Origin: Prevotellaceae bacterium UBA1746
GTDB taxonomy: Bacteria; Bacteroidota; Bacteroidia; Bacteroidales; Bacteroidaceae
Assembly: GCA_002314875.1 (NCBI GenBank)
Contig: DCHS01000002.1
Location: 15,465-79,464, forward strand
DNA: 64,000 bases
Direction of reading: 5' to 3'
Numbering within the stretch: the first letter of the stretch is position 1; each line of letters opens with the position of its first letter. The notes under the pieces were generated by a model. The model worked only from the letters and a program-made list of their open reading frames with translations. It was not told the DNA's origin and did not search any database. Shown here piece after piece: positions 34,395 to 41,865 of the stretch. The translations under genes were made by a program, and so were the position numbers.

Positions 34395-34856
34395 ATGAAG
34401 GCTTATTCTTTCAACACCCTTATGAAGGGCATGATGTTCATCAGCATGATGGCATTCTCTATCAACGGCTTCAGCGCCTCAGTTAATAAAAACAACAAGT
34501 ACGGTAAAGGCAATAGCAACACCGTAGTAGTAGTAAACAACAAATCCGACTACAACAAGGGCAAAGGCAACAATGCAGGCTATGGTTACGGCAATGACTA
34601 CAATTACAACAATTATGGCAATGCAGGTAACATCGGCATGGCAGGCGGCAAGAAGGGCCACAACCACGGTGATCTGAAGTACGGCGACAAGGGCTTCAAC
34701 GCTAAGTATTTCGAGAAGAACAGCGCTAAGTTCAAGAAGCACCACGACAAGCATGGCAACACCTACTATTACGACAAGCACAACAAGAAATACTACAATG
34801 CCTATGGAAAGGAAGTTATCATCAAGATCGGTGGCATCACCATCATCCTTAACTAA
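34395..34856 (+). CDS. Small secreted Asn/Gly/Lys/Tyr-rich protein
   Basis: The 153-residue protein has a signal peptide (MKAYSFNTLMKGMMFISMMAFSINGFSA, cleavage about 28) and a low-complexity mature part rich in Asn, Lys, Gly, Tyr and His, e.g. NVVVVNNKSDYNKGKGNN-like and NAGYGYGNDYNYNNYGNAG segments, then HHDKHGNTYYYDKHNKKYY. The end (VIIKIGGITIILN) is hydrophobic and beta-prone. I know no family. Composition suggests an extracellular or surface matrix or metal-binding role; this is a guess. It has its own promoter, long leader and terminator, a pattern of strongly expressed single genes. Confidence 0.7.
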   Translation: MKAYSFNTLMKGMMFISMMAFSINGFSASVNKNNKYGKGNSNTVVVVNNKSDYNKGKGNNAGYGYGNDYNYNNYGNAGNIGMAGGKKGHNHGDLKYGDKGFNAKYFEKNSAKFKKHHDKHGNTYYYDKHNKKYYNAYGKEVIIKIGGITIILN

Positions 34857-34968
34857 AGATGAGTGTTCGCATCGACATCAAACAAAATACAGTTCATCCA
34901 TTCCCTCACACAGAAAAAACTATCGCCAATGTAAAATAGAAAAACTATCAATACAGAACTGTCGACGA

Positions 34969-35003
34969 GACCTGTCAAACTGAAAAGTTTGGCGGGTCTT
35001 TTT
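34969..35003 (+). terminator. Terminator after the small secreted protein
   Basis: GACCTGTCAAAC (34969-34980) pairs with GTTTGGCGGGTC (34987-34998) with two wobble pairs and is followed by five T. Confidence 0.85.
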
Positions 35004-35071
35004 CGTTTATCTTCTACAAAAAGAAAATGCTCTTTTTGAGCCCTCATATAATCTATTCCAGTTTTTATTCT

Positions 35072-35079
35072 TACCTTTG
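35072..35079 (+). promoter_or_regulatory. -7 element directly before a start codon
   Basis: TACCTTTG ends 4 bases before the ATG at 35084, so the transcript may begin at or near the start codon. No TTTG is found at the -33 position. Confidence 0.55.
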
Positions 35080-35083
35080 CAGC

Positions 35084-36301
35084 ATGAAAAAAATGTGGCT
35101 CGCACTTTTATTAAGTTCCGGACTGTCTGCACAGGCCCAGATGGTGGATCTTGGTGACCGATTAGGCCGCCAGGATTACCATATCGACACCACAGATGTT
35201 AAGACGGTAGGACTGGATGTGGACGCTTTGGGATTCTTCAAAGATAACGAGTTCGACGGCAATGTCGTTAAGGGATATTCACTCCCGGGATTCCGCCTGC
35301 AACCCCGCGTGACCTATACGCCAATTGAGCAAATTCGCCTTGAAGCGGGTTTCCATGCACAGGTTTTCGATGGCACAAACAAATATCCTGCCTATGTCTT
35401 CCATGACATCGCAACCTGGAAGGGTAACAAATACCAACGTGGAGCACATGCACTACCCTTCTTCCGTGCCACAGCAAGTCTTGGCCAGGAACGAAAGAGC
35501 CAGACGACGATCGTTCTCGGCGATATCTATGGCGGTACAACGCACAAATTACTATTGCCTCTCTATAATCCCGAACTCGTTCTCACCGATGACCCGGAAA
35601 TGGGAACGCAGATTATCGTTGACCGTAAGCATTGGCATAGTGACCTTTGGCTCAACTGGCAAAGCTACATCTACGAAGAGGATACGCACCAGGAGGCTTT
35701 TACGTTAGGATGGAGCCAGCGCGTGAATGTTCGAGGTGCCTATTTCCCTGTGCAACTCCTTATCCAGCATCGTGGCGGCGAACAGGATGTCACCAACCTC
35801 GGGGTACAAACGATAGCTAATGGTGCAATCGGTGCAGGATATGAGTGGAAAACCCAATCTGCTATAACTGCTATCAATGTCGAGGCAGATGCACTCTTTG
35901 CCTACCAGCAGCATGGAAGTCTGTGGCCTTTTGATTTTGGTAGTGCAGCCTGGGCTTGTGCAGGAATTGAGGTTAAAAAGGATCTTCATTTCCGTCTCGG
36001 CTATTTCCTCACAAAAGATTTCTGCTCGCTCTACGGCAGTCCTTTCTTCGGCACGCTGAGTACGAAATATCCAGGAGCGCGTTTTGACCGCATGGGCGCC
36101 GGCTACTGGTCTGTAGAATATGGTAAGACCTTCGCCAATGCCTATACCATCGGAGCAAAGGCAAACGGTTATCTCAGCAGCTGTGGAGAACTTACCTATC
36201 CAGATGGTACCATAGATCCTGCCCGCTTCCGCCACACCTTCTCTTTCGGTGTTTATCTGCGAGCTTGTCCATCATTTATCTTGAAGAGTTTCAAAAAATA
36301 A
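35084..36301 (+). CDS. Putative outer-membrane beta-barrel protein
   Basis: The 405-residue protein has a signal peptide (MKKMWLALLLSSGLSAQA) and a mature sequence with alternating polar and hydrophobic residues and many Tyr/Trp/Phe, ending in FSFGVYLRACPSFILKSFKK. Segments such as RLEAGFHAQVFDG, WHSDLWLNWQSYIYEE and FRLGYFLTKDF read as amphipathic strands. It looks like an outer-membrane barrel, but I recognise no family. The ATG at 35084 is preferred over one at 35027 because a signal peptide starts there and the -7 box would otherwise lie inside the gene. It stands alone. Confidence 0.7.
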   Translation: MKKMWLALLLSSGLSAQAQMVDLGDRLGRQDYHIDTTDVKTVGLDVDALGFFKDNEFDGNVVKGYSLPGFRLQPRVTYTPIEQIRLEAGFHAQVFDGTNKYPAYVFHDIATWKGNKYQRGAHALPFFRATASLGQERKSQTTIVLGDIYGGTTHKLLLPLYNPELVLTDDPEMGTQIIVDRKHWHSDLWLNWQSYIYEEDTHQEAFTLGWSQRVNVRGAYFPVQLLIQHRGGEQDVTNLGVQTIANGAIGAGYEWKTQSAITAINVEADALFAYQQHGSLWPFDFGSAAWACAGIEVKKDLHFRLGYFLTKDFCSLYGSPFFGTLSTKYPGARFDRMGAGYWSVEYGKTFANAYTIGAKANGYLSSCGELTYPDGTIDPARFRHTFSFGVYLRACPSFILKSFKK

Positions 36302-36515
36302 AATAATCAGGCAGCCTTGTGAAGAAAAGTGAAGATAAAGTGAAGTCAGCCTTCACTTTGCATCTATTTCGTAATCAAATAATTACAGGCAAAAGTGAAG
36401 AAGTGAAGACTGTTTTCGGATTTTCCTGAAAATTAAAATTTGTGACAAAAACAGACACAAACGACGGGGATTTTGCTTGTTCTGAGCCAAATTCAACTAT
36501 ACAGGCGATAGAAAA

Positions 36516-36578
36516 AACTAGGTCCGCGGTAGTTTCAACTAGGTCCGCGGTAGTTTCAACTAGGTCCGCGGTAGTTTT
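36516..36578. repeat. Three tandem 21-bp repeats with CCGCGG core
   Basis: The unit AACTAGGTCCGCGGTAGTTT plus one base is repeated three times at 36516, 36537 and 36558, identical except for the last base of the third. The core GTCCGCGG is shared with the 22-bp array at 13307-13392. AACTA and TAGTT flank the core as an inverted repeat. Confidence 0.9.
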
Positions 36579-36594
36579 TCCTATACCGCAGTAT

Positions 36595-36632
36595 AAAAAA
36601 ATCCTCCTTGCAAAAAGTTGCGAGGAGGATTT
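36595..36632 (-). terminator. Terminator of the CotH-type gene
   Basis: On the minus strand AAATCCTCCTCGC (36632-36620) pairs with GCAAGGAGGATTT (36611-36599) and a T-run follows. It lies 22 bases after the stop at 36655. Confidence 0.85.
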
Positions 36633-36654
36633 AAATATTAAGCCGAGGATTTGA

Positions 36655-39600
36655 TTACTTGATAACCTTTTGGCCATTGATGATAAATACACCATGCTGA
36701 GCGGTATTCACACGGCGACCAGAGAGATCATAAGTGGAAACCGTAGATTCACGATGAATATCAGTTGAAGCAAGTCCGGTTGCATCATCGGAAATGACAA
36801 AGTTCGTCATACCTGAAGAGAGGCGGAAGTCATCGGAGTCATGGTCCGCCAGAAGTGCGTTGTGGATATTGATAACGCAATCGCCGGCAGAGAGCATATC
36901 ATTGGCCATAAACTGCATGGTGAGGGTGGAAATGCCTTCGGGGAAAGCTGTATTTGCAGGAGCATAAATCAGGACGCGGCAGGTACGAGCATCGAGCCAC
37001 TGCATGGTAGTCGTAAATCCACCCCATTCCTCAGGAAGAACAAAGGATTCCGGTTCGCAGTATTCTGGCAATGTCATATCGAACTGCAAGGCATTGTATT
37101 CACCATCAGCAACAATGAGTTCCATAGGAACCCCTGCTGCTGTGCCCATAAGTACCTTAAAGGGCTTCAAGCGAAGTGCAGCATCTGCAACAGGAAGACG
37201 GTTGCGCTGATTGGCGAGAGCATCTTCTTCTGTTGATTCTGCCAAAGAACGAATGGCTACGACATCACGGAGATTGAGGGTTCCGTCAGTATTAACATCT
37301 GCTTTGTCAAGGACCAGATTATCATTGGTAATACCCTTCGTATAGTTTAATGCGCAAACCACATCAGCAACCGTGATCAGCCCACTGCCATTGGCATCAC
37401 CCAAAGCGATTTCTGCCATTTTCTCATCGGAGAGATCATAGACATCAAGATTTTTATACAGCCAATTCGCACGCTTTTCCAACCAAGTCTTTGAACGGGC
37501 GGTATGGGTAACATAATCGGGATCGCCCCAAAGGGTAGCATCGTGCTTGAAAGACTTTTGGACGAAATCGTAATAATCATCGCAATAATCGAGCAACTCT
37601 GTCAGTTGGCCCGAAGTCATGAAATGGTGCCAGAGACTGTAATAGGCTTTCTTTACTTTATCACTATTATAACGCAAAGCCTGAAAGAAGGGTGTACCTG
37701 AACTTCCGTTTTCAAAAACGGACTCTTCTGCCTTGTTCACAAAGTATTGGAATGTACCATCATAACCATATGCCCAGTCAAAATCCCAGACAGGACCAAG
37801 AACATACTGAGATTCCAAATTCAAAGTGAAACCATCAGTATCTGCTGTATAGGCGTTTTCCGTATAAATGTACCAGCTCTTGGGGTGTTTCAATTCGCAG
37901 TTACGAGCCAAATCAGTGACAAACATCGTACGAGCGAAAGCATCAACATCAAGTAGTTTATCGTAAGAAGAATCGCCTTTCTTCAAAACACTGGTGAAAT
38001 TATTAAAATGAGCCTTGATTGCAGAGAGTTTATTTGTACGTATTGTCGCATCTACTTCATCTTCAAGATCGGGTTCCATGACCATTGTCGGCAAAGAAAA
38101 ACTGCTATCCTTGAACTTATAGGTCTCATCATAATAACTATCGAGTTGCAAAAGGAAGGCACCACTTTCATCATCGAGGTCGACGCTATTATTGGCAAAA
38201 CCTATCTTCTCCGTCATATTATATGAACCACGATAGTCTCCGTTAATATACAGTTCAACAGGAATGATATGGTTACAAGCGGGTGATGCAACCATGTCCG
38301 CCATCTTCATCGAAAGGGCATTCGTTGTCATGGAACCGCTCTGCTTGTTGGCCAAAAGAACCCAGTTTTTGCCCTTCTTCATACCCAAGATCTTCTGCTT
38401 GCTATCAAACTTCAAACGATATGGATTCTTGGAATTTGAACTTCCCGTCGCTGTTGCACTGGCGCCTCCCCAACTGGTGTTACCACGACCTTTGATATTG
38501 ACTACCGTCTCGGGTAAATCATCAAAAATGCCACCACCGTCAATGGAAATCTTGGCGGTCTTATAGGTTGTCTTGCTGGTTATGAACTTGCCATCGTCGG
38601 TCTGGATATAGACCGTAGGAATACCATAGGCGGCTGTATTGTTGCGGCTGTCCGTTGCCCACTTAATATTAATATTATAGGTGTTGCCAAAGGGCTGCAT
38701 CGTACATTCGCCGGAAGCCTCAACAAGGGTTACGGGGTTGTAAGGGTCGCTAACATCGTAAATCGCACCGATAGTTGGAACAAAACTATACACGTTGTAA
38801 TTTCCCGGTGTTACGACATATTGCACAAGACCTTCATCGAAACGACGACGGGTTTCCTTGCTGAACTGCTGGACACCATCGACGTAAACATTGGCATCAT
38901 CAGAAGTGGTCTTGAACGAAGCTGTCAGATATTTTCCGATAGCAGACTTGATGAGTATCTCGGTATTGCGAGGCAAGCGGGTGATAGGACCATTGGCATC
39001 AGAACCGACAGTTTCAACCGGTGCCTCGATGTCTGCCATCAACTGGTCGTTGTATTTGTTGTTGAACTTGAAGCTCTCCAGTTCGGGAAGGGTATTTTCC
39101 AAACCTTCAAAGGTAGAGCGCAATTCTTCGATTTCGTAGCCTTTATACTGATAAACGGCACCGCCTTTGAGGGTGAGTTTCAAACCGCCGTCAGCGATTT
39201 CTTCACGGGAAACGATGAGTTTCTCAGGGAAAGCATCCATACGACCGGTAGTCTGAAAAACAAAGAGGGTATCTCCTGCCGTAGGGTCAACGAAATGATC
39301 AGGATGATAGACTTCAACAGTAGCGTAGGCCTTGACACCGCTGCCATCAGTAGCAGCAACAACAAGATTGGCGGTTCCTTCAGATACTGCGGTTAGTTTG
39401 CCTTGGGCAACTTTCAGCACATTGCTGTTATCGCTGTTCCAAGAGAGCGTAGGACGTGTTGCATCAGTAGGAAGAACGGTTGCATTAAGCTGGTAACTGC
39501 CGCCAACAGGCATCTTCAACGCTGTATGGTCAAGGGTGATGCCTGTAACAAGCGTCGGGGGTTCTGTATCCACCTTGACAAACTTAAAGCAACTATTCGA

Positions 39601-40071
39601 CGTACCGCTGAAAGCAGCATTGCTATAAGTTCCTAACTGGAAGGATCCTGTACGAAGGTTCCAATGATAGGCACTTTCCTGTTTGTTGTCAATATAGTAA
39701 GAATCATTGTACTCGTTAATGATCCAAAGACAATAGTCATCCAACTCATCAGCGAGGTTCATATAACGATCGTTCTGGTAGTTCTCGGACCAGGTAAGAT
39801 ACTGTCCCGTAAAGGCATTGCGGAAACTGTAGTATCCGTCCATATCCTGATCGATATACCAGAAATACTCCTCGTCTGTCGGCGCCGTACTTGATGCGAC
39901 ATAGTAAAGGGGATAGCTCTTTCCCTGCAGGCTACCGATAGCCACATAGCCCTCAGCATAGTCACAAGTGATATAGTATCGGAAACCTACCTCAATATCA
40001 GCTGCAGACACTCCGGTAAAGATCGTGGAGAATAATATAAATAAAAAAGAAAGTGCTTTCAGATTTCTCAT
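36655..40071 (-). CDS. T9SS-exported CotH-type kinase-fold protein with Big2, dockerin and cohesin-like domains
   Basis: The 1138-residue protein has a signal peptide (1-23), an N-terminal beta-trefoil/lectin-like part (about 25-165), a Big2 Ig-like domain (about 172-255), a CotH domain (about 500-880), a dockerin-type repeat (about 890-950: GDANGSGLITVADV and ADVNTDGTLNLRDVV), a cohesin-like beta domain (about 968-1100) and a T9SS type A sorting domain ending KVIK. CotH marks are GRGNTSW, NPYRLKFDSKQKIL, YNMTEKIG and VWDFDWAYG. Spore-coat CotH is an atypical protein kinase; in secreted Bacteroidota proteins the role is unknown. It lies 80 bases after cysD on the same strand and is closed by a terminator. 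Confidence 0.88.
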   Translation of the reverse strand: MRNLKALSFLFILFSTIFTGVSAADIEVGFRYYITCDYAEGYVAIGSLQGKSYPLYYVASSTAPTDEEYFWYIDQDMDGYYSFRNAFTGQYLTWSENYQNDRYMNLADELDDYCLWIINEYNDSYYIDNKQESAYHWNLRTGSFQLGTYSNAAFSGTSNSCFKFVKVDTEPPTLVTGITLDHTALKMPVGGSYQLNATVLPTDATRPTLSWNSDNSNVLKVAQGKLTAVSEGTANLVVAATDGSGVKAYATVEVYHPDHFVDPTAGDTLFVFQTTGRMDAFPEKLIVSREEIADGGLKLTLKGGAVYQYKGYEIEELRSTFEGLENTLPELESFKFNNKYNDQLMADIEAPVETVGSDANGPITRLPRNTEILIKSAIGKYLTASFKTTSDDANVYVDGVQQFSKETRRRFDEGLVQYVVTPGNYNVYSFVPTIGAIYDVSDPYNPVTLVEASGECTMQPFGNTYNINIKWATDSRNNTAAYGIPTVYIQTDDGKFITSKTTYKTAKISIDGGGIFDDLPETVVNIKGRGNTSWGGASATATGSSNSKNPYRLKFDSKQKILGMKKGKNWVLLANKQSGSMTTNALSMKMADMVASPACNHIIPVELYINGDYRGSYNMTEKIGFANNSVDLDDESGAFLLQLDSYYDETYKFKDSSFSLPTMVMEPDLEDEVDATIRTNKLSAIKAHFNNFTSVLKKGDSSYDKLLDVDAFARTMFVTDLARNCELKHPKSWYIYTENAYTADTDGFTLNLESQYVLGPVWDFDWAYGYDGTFQYFVNKAEESVFENGSSGTPFFQALRYNSDKVKKAYYSLWHHFMTSGQLTELLDYCDDYYDFVQKSFKHDATLWGDPDYVTHTARSKTWLEKRANWLYKNLDVYDLSDEKMAEIALGDANGSGLITVADVVCALNYTKGITNDNLVLDKADVNTDGTLNLRDVVAIRSLAESTEEDALANQRNRLPVADAALRLKPFKVLMGTAAGVPMELIVADGEYNALQFDMTLPEYCEPESFVLPEEWGGFTTTMQWLDARTCRVLIYAPANTAFPEGISTLTMQFMANDMLSAGDCVINIHNALLADHDSDDFRLSSGMTNFVISDDATGLASTDIHRESTVSTYDLSGRRVNTAQHGVFIINGQKVIK

Positions 40072-40087
40072 AGTTGATTTTATCTAA

Positions 40088-40127
40088 ACAGACTTGACTC
40101 CCGCTTATCGGCGAATGTCAAGTCTGT
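40088..40127 (-). terminator. Hairpin between cysD and the CotH-type gene
   Basis: ACAGACTTGAC (40088-40098) pairs perfectly with GTCAAGTCTGT (40117-40127). On the minus strand only TTTA follows, so it may be a weak terminator for cysC-cysD or a leader hairpin of the next gene. Confidence 0.5.
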
Positions 40128-40151
40128 GTTCGTGTGTCAAAGTTGAGTTCC

Positions 40152-41060
40152 TTAAAAATAACCTTCACGCTTCTTCTGTTCCATGGAAGCTTCCTGGTCA
40201 AAGTCAATGACGCGGGTGGTACGTTCTGACTTCGTGGTGGTCATCATTTCCTCAACAATCTTTTCGATGGTGTCGGCTTCACTCTCGATAGCACCGGTGA
40301 GAGGCCAGCAGCCAAGGGTACGGAAACGGATGTCACGATACTCAATACGATCTTTGTATTCTTCGGGAAGACGATCGTCATCGGGCATAATTAACTGACC
40401 ATCGAGATTGATGACGGGACGCTTCTTCGCGAAATAGAGAGGAACAATGGGGATATTCTCCAAACGGATGTACTGCCAGATATCAAGTTCCGTCCAATTG
40501 CTGAGGGGGAAAACACGGATGCTCTCACCCTTGTGAACCTTAGCATTGTATATATCCCAAAGTTCAGGACGCTGATTCTTGGGATCCCACTGGTGGAACT
40601 GGTCACGGAAAGAGAAAATACGCTCCTTGGCACGACTCTTTTCTTCATCGCGACGAGCGCCACCGAAAGCAGCATCGAACTTGTGCTTGTCAAGGGCAGC
40701 AAGGAGAGCTTTCGTTTTCATAAGGTCGGTATGAACCTTTGAGCCATGAGTAAAGGGACCTACGCCTGCCTTGAAAGCTTCTTCGTTGCTCTCGACGATT
40801 AGATCCCAGCCGTGCTCAGCAGCATAGCGATCGCGGAACTCTATCATTTCCTTGAACTTCCACTTAGAGTCGATGTGCATCAAAGGAAAAGGAACCTTTC
40901 CAGGTGCGAAAGCCTTTTCTGCAAGACGAACCATCACACTGGAGTCTTTACCTATAGAGTAAAGCATCACGGGGTTCTCAAATTCCGCTGCCACCTCGCG
41001 GATAATATAGATGGACTCTGCTTCGAGTTCCTTCAAGTGGCTAAGATTATAGGATTCCAT
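40152..41060 (-). CDS. cysD: Sulfate adenylyltransferase subunit 2
   Basis: CysD makes adenosine 5'-phosphosulfate from ATP and sulfate together with the GTPase CysN. The 302-residue protein has the PP-loop YSIGKDSSVMVRLAEKAF, FPLMHIDSKWKF, FGGARRDEEKSRAKERIFSF and PLTGAIES, all typical. It is 29 bases after cysC. CysN normally follows cysD but here the next gene is the CotH-type protein; cysN is not in the window and must be elsewhere for this enzyme to work. Confidence 0.95.
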   Translation of the reverse strand: MESYNLSHLKELEAESIYIIREVAAEFENPVMLYSIGKDSSVMVRLAEKAFAPGKVPFPLMHIDSKWKFKEMIEFRDRYAAEHGWDLIVESNEEAFKAGVGPFTHGSKVHTDLMKTKALLAALDKHKFDAAFGGARRDEEKSRAKERIFSFRDQFHQWDPKNQRPELWDIYNAKVHKGESIRVFPLSNWTELDIWQYIRLENIPIVPLYFAKKRPVINLDGQLIMPDDDRLPEEYKDRIEYRDIRFRTLGCWPLTGAIESEADTIEKIVEEMMTTTKSERTTRVIDFDQEASMEQKKREGYF

Positions 41061-41089
41061 TTGTTTTCTTTATGAGGAGGGCACAGCCC

Positions 41090-41680
41090 TTAGATTGCTA
41101 AAAGTTCGATGATTTTCTGGACACTTTCTTCGACAGCGAGACGACTGGTGTCAAGGCTTAACGCTGGATGCTCAGGAGCCTCGAAAGGTGCAGAGATTCC
41201 GGTAAAATTCTTAACTTCACCACGACGGGCACGGGCGTAAAGACCTTTGACATCGCGGCGCTCACACTCTTCGAGAGGGGTTGAAATATAGATCTCCTTG
41301 AAATCCTCGTCACCAACGATTTCCCGTGCCATCTCGCGGAGATCGCGGGTCGGGCTGACAAAGCAGGCAATGGTGATGATGCCAGTCTCGACGAAGAGTT
41401 TGGATACTTCCGCGATACGGCGGATATTCTCCGTACGATCTTCCGCAGAAAATCCCAAGCCCTTATTGATGCCTGTACGTACATTGTCACCGTCAAGGAG
41501 GCGGACAAGACGACCACGACGGTGCAACTCGCGTTCGAGGGCGAGGGCAACAGTGCTTTTACCAGAGCCAGAGAGACCTGTCATCCAAAGCAGAGTACCG
41601 TGCTGTCCGAGGAGATCTTCTTTGGCTTCGCGTGGAAGCATACGGTCGGTGATAGGATAAAGATTATCTATATTTTGCAT
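41090..41680 (-). CDS. cysC: Adenylylsulfate kinase
   Basis: Phosphorylates APS to PAPS. The 196-residue protein has the P-loop WMTGLSGSGKSTVALALE, LLDGDNVRTGINKGLGFS, and CFVSPTRDLREMAREIVG, all diagnostic. It is the first gene after a good minus-strand promoter and is followed by cysD, so cysC-cysD form a unit. Together with cysQ and the SLC13 gene (24.2-26.6 kb) it belongs to sulfate assimilation. Confidence 0.96.
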   Translation of the reverse strand: MQNIDNLYPITDRMLPREAKEDLLGQHGTLLWMTGLSGSGKSTVALALERELHRRGRLVRLLDGDNVRTGINKGLGFSAEDRTENIRRIAEVSKLFVETGIITIACFVSPTRDLREMAREIVGDEDFKEIYISTPLEECERRDVKGLYARARRGEVKNFTGISAPFEAPEHPALSLDTSRLAVEESVQKIIELLAI

Positions 41681-41700
41681 ACTAAGTCCAATTTACGCTG

Positions 41701-41731
41701 CAAAATTACAAAAATCTGGATAATAGGCAAA
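41701..41731 (-). promoter_or_regulatory. Promoter of cysC-cysD
   Basis: On the minus strand TTTG (41731-41728), 19-base spacer and TAATTTTG (41708-41701). The cysC start is at 41680. Confidence 0.75.
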
Positions 41732-41795
41732 GAGGAAAGTAGGAGAAAGTGGATGAACGCATCAAAACACTCGCTATTTGCTGAGTACAGTCAAA

Positions 41796-41842
41796 TAAAA
41801 AGGCCTTCGGACAACCCCCGACGGAGTTAACCAAAGGCCTTA
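41796..41842 (-). terminator. Terminator of the M6 protease gene cluster
   Basis: AAGGCCTT occurs at both ends of the segment (41800-41807 and 41833-41841) and pairs to a hairpin; on the minus strand TTTTTAT follows. It lies 25 bases after the stop of the last M6 gene. Confidence 0.75.
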
Positions 41843-41865
41843 ATCGGTTATTTTCAATAAAAAAC

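Larger units (their letters stand above)
36302..36654. other. Intergenic region with repeats, no gene seen
   Basis: This 353-base gap between convergent genes holds several GTGAAG direct repeats (36318-36420), the 21-bp triple repeat at 36516-36578 and the terminator at 36595-36632. A 70-codon frame over the repeat lacks coding character. Confidence 0.7.

Noticed and set aside
36442..36654. Short frames across the 21-bp triple repeat
   Set aside because: The peptides simply mirror the repeat (TRSAVVS units) and no start signal is present.
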